Assembly (NCBI GenBank): GCA_937124525.1
Contig: CAKZLA010000215.1
Span: 1-5,164, forward strand
DNA: 5,164 nucleotides
DNA from: an uncultured Desulfobacterium sp.
GTDB taxonomy: Bacteria > Desulfobacterota > Desulfobacteria > Desulfobacterales > Desulfobacteraceae
Direction: 5' to 3'
Made by a program: the position numbers and the translations under genes. Below, piece by piece: positions 5,091 through 5,164 of this stretch. The first letter of the stretch is position 1, and each line of letters begins with the position of its first letter. The notes under the pieces are model-generated. The model saw nothing but the letters and a program-made list of their open reading frames with translations, was not told the DNA's origin and did no database searches.

Positions 5091-5164
5091 ATCGCCATCG
5101 CCAAAGCGCAGGGCTACACCTGCCACGCCATCAGCTTCGACTACGGCCAAAAGCAGCGCGTCGA
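5091..5164 (+). pseudogene. queC: Internal fragment of 7-cyano-7-deazaguanine synthase (QueC)
   Basis: The frame starting at ATC 5091 reads IAIAKAQGYTCHAISFDYGQ followed by KQRV. This matches the N-terminal part of QueC just after the SGGLDS pyrophosphatase loop, including the diagnostic FDYGQ. QueC makes preQ0 from CDG, ammonia and ATP in queuosine synthesis. The SGGxDS nucleotide-binding loop and the start codon, which should lie immediately upstream, are absent, because the adhesin fragment abuts here. The gene runs out of the window. It is GC-rich and happens to be in the same frame as the flavoprotein gene. Confidence 0.75.

Noticed and set aside
4701..5150. 149-residue minus-strand frame as one gene
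   Set aside because: Only its middle (about 4869-5090) resembles a protein family. The first part is antisense to queC and the last part antisense to the flavoprotein; the continuity is a product of the chimeric joins.

Overview
The window reads as a piece of a Gram-negative, anaerobe-like genome, most plausibly a sulfate-reducing Desulfobacterota (Desulfobacterales-like). This is an inference from protein style: a sigma-54 activator whose PAS domain is rich in cysteine, and a CoA-disulfide-reductase-like flavoprotein of the GAVALGPK type. The last ~280 bases do not belong with the rest. They are clearly more GC-rich and consist of two unrelated gene fragments, so the right end is probably an assembly or amplification chimera.

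Layout, left to right. Positions 1-144 are an open tail on the + strand that may be the 3' end of an unrecognised gene. An AT-rich spacer with plausible sigma-70 promoters leads into a complete AAA_14/DUF4143 ATPase (283-1476, +), itself AT-rich and probably a horizontally acquired accessory gene. Positions 1477-1811 hold no gene but contain a 158-bp structured element (1573-1730): near-perfect terminal arms enclosing three smaller hairpins, lying between convergent genes. On the minus strand, a PAS-AAA+-Fis sigma-54 activator (2044-3456) is followed after 4 bases by a small YbcJ-type S4 RNA-binding protein (1812-2039), which looks like a two-gene operon.

Positions 3457-4370 (914 bases) hold no convincing gene but are dense in signals. 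There is a 30-bp dyad (3584-3613) suited to activator binding, a good rightward -24/-12 sigma-54 promoter (3648-3663), several inverted repeats that look like mobile-element remnants (3739-3922, 4002-4106, 4215-4252), two possible sigma-70 promoters, and a perfect 9-bp-arm dyad (4319-4345) just before the ribosome binding site of the next gene.

From 4371 an FAD/NAD(P)-dependent oxidoreductase starts on the + strand and is intact for about 171 residues. It breaks off at its second dinucleotide-binding motif. The sequence then becomes a minus-strand cadherin/VCBS-like adhesin fragment (about 4869-5090), followed by a + strand fragment of queC (about 5091-5164). By chance the + frame stays open from 4371 to the end, so an automatic caller would report one false fused protein.

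Working model (inference): the activator senses a redox, thiol or metal cue through its cysteine-rich PAS domain, binds the 3584-3613 dyad and fires the 3648-3663 promoter rightward. The original target may be the flavoprotein gene, now separated from that promoter by about 700 bases of repeat-derived DNA. I see no defence system, CRISPR array, tRNA or rRNA here.
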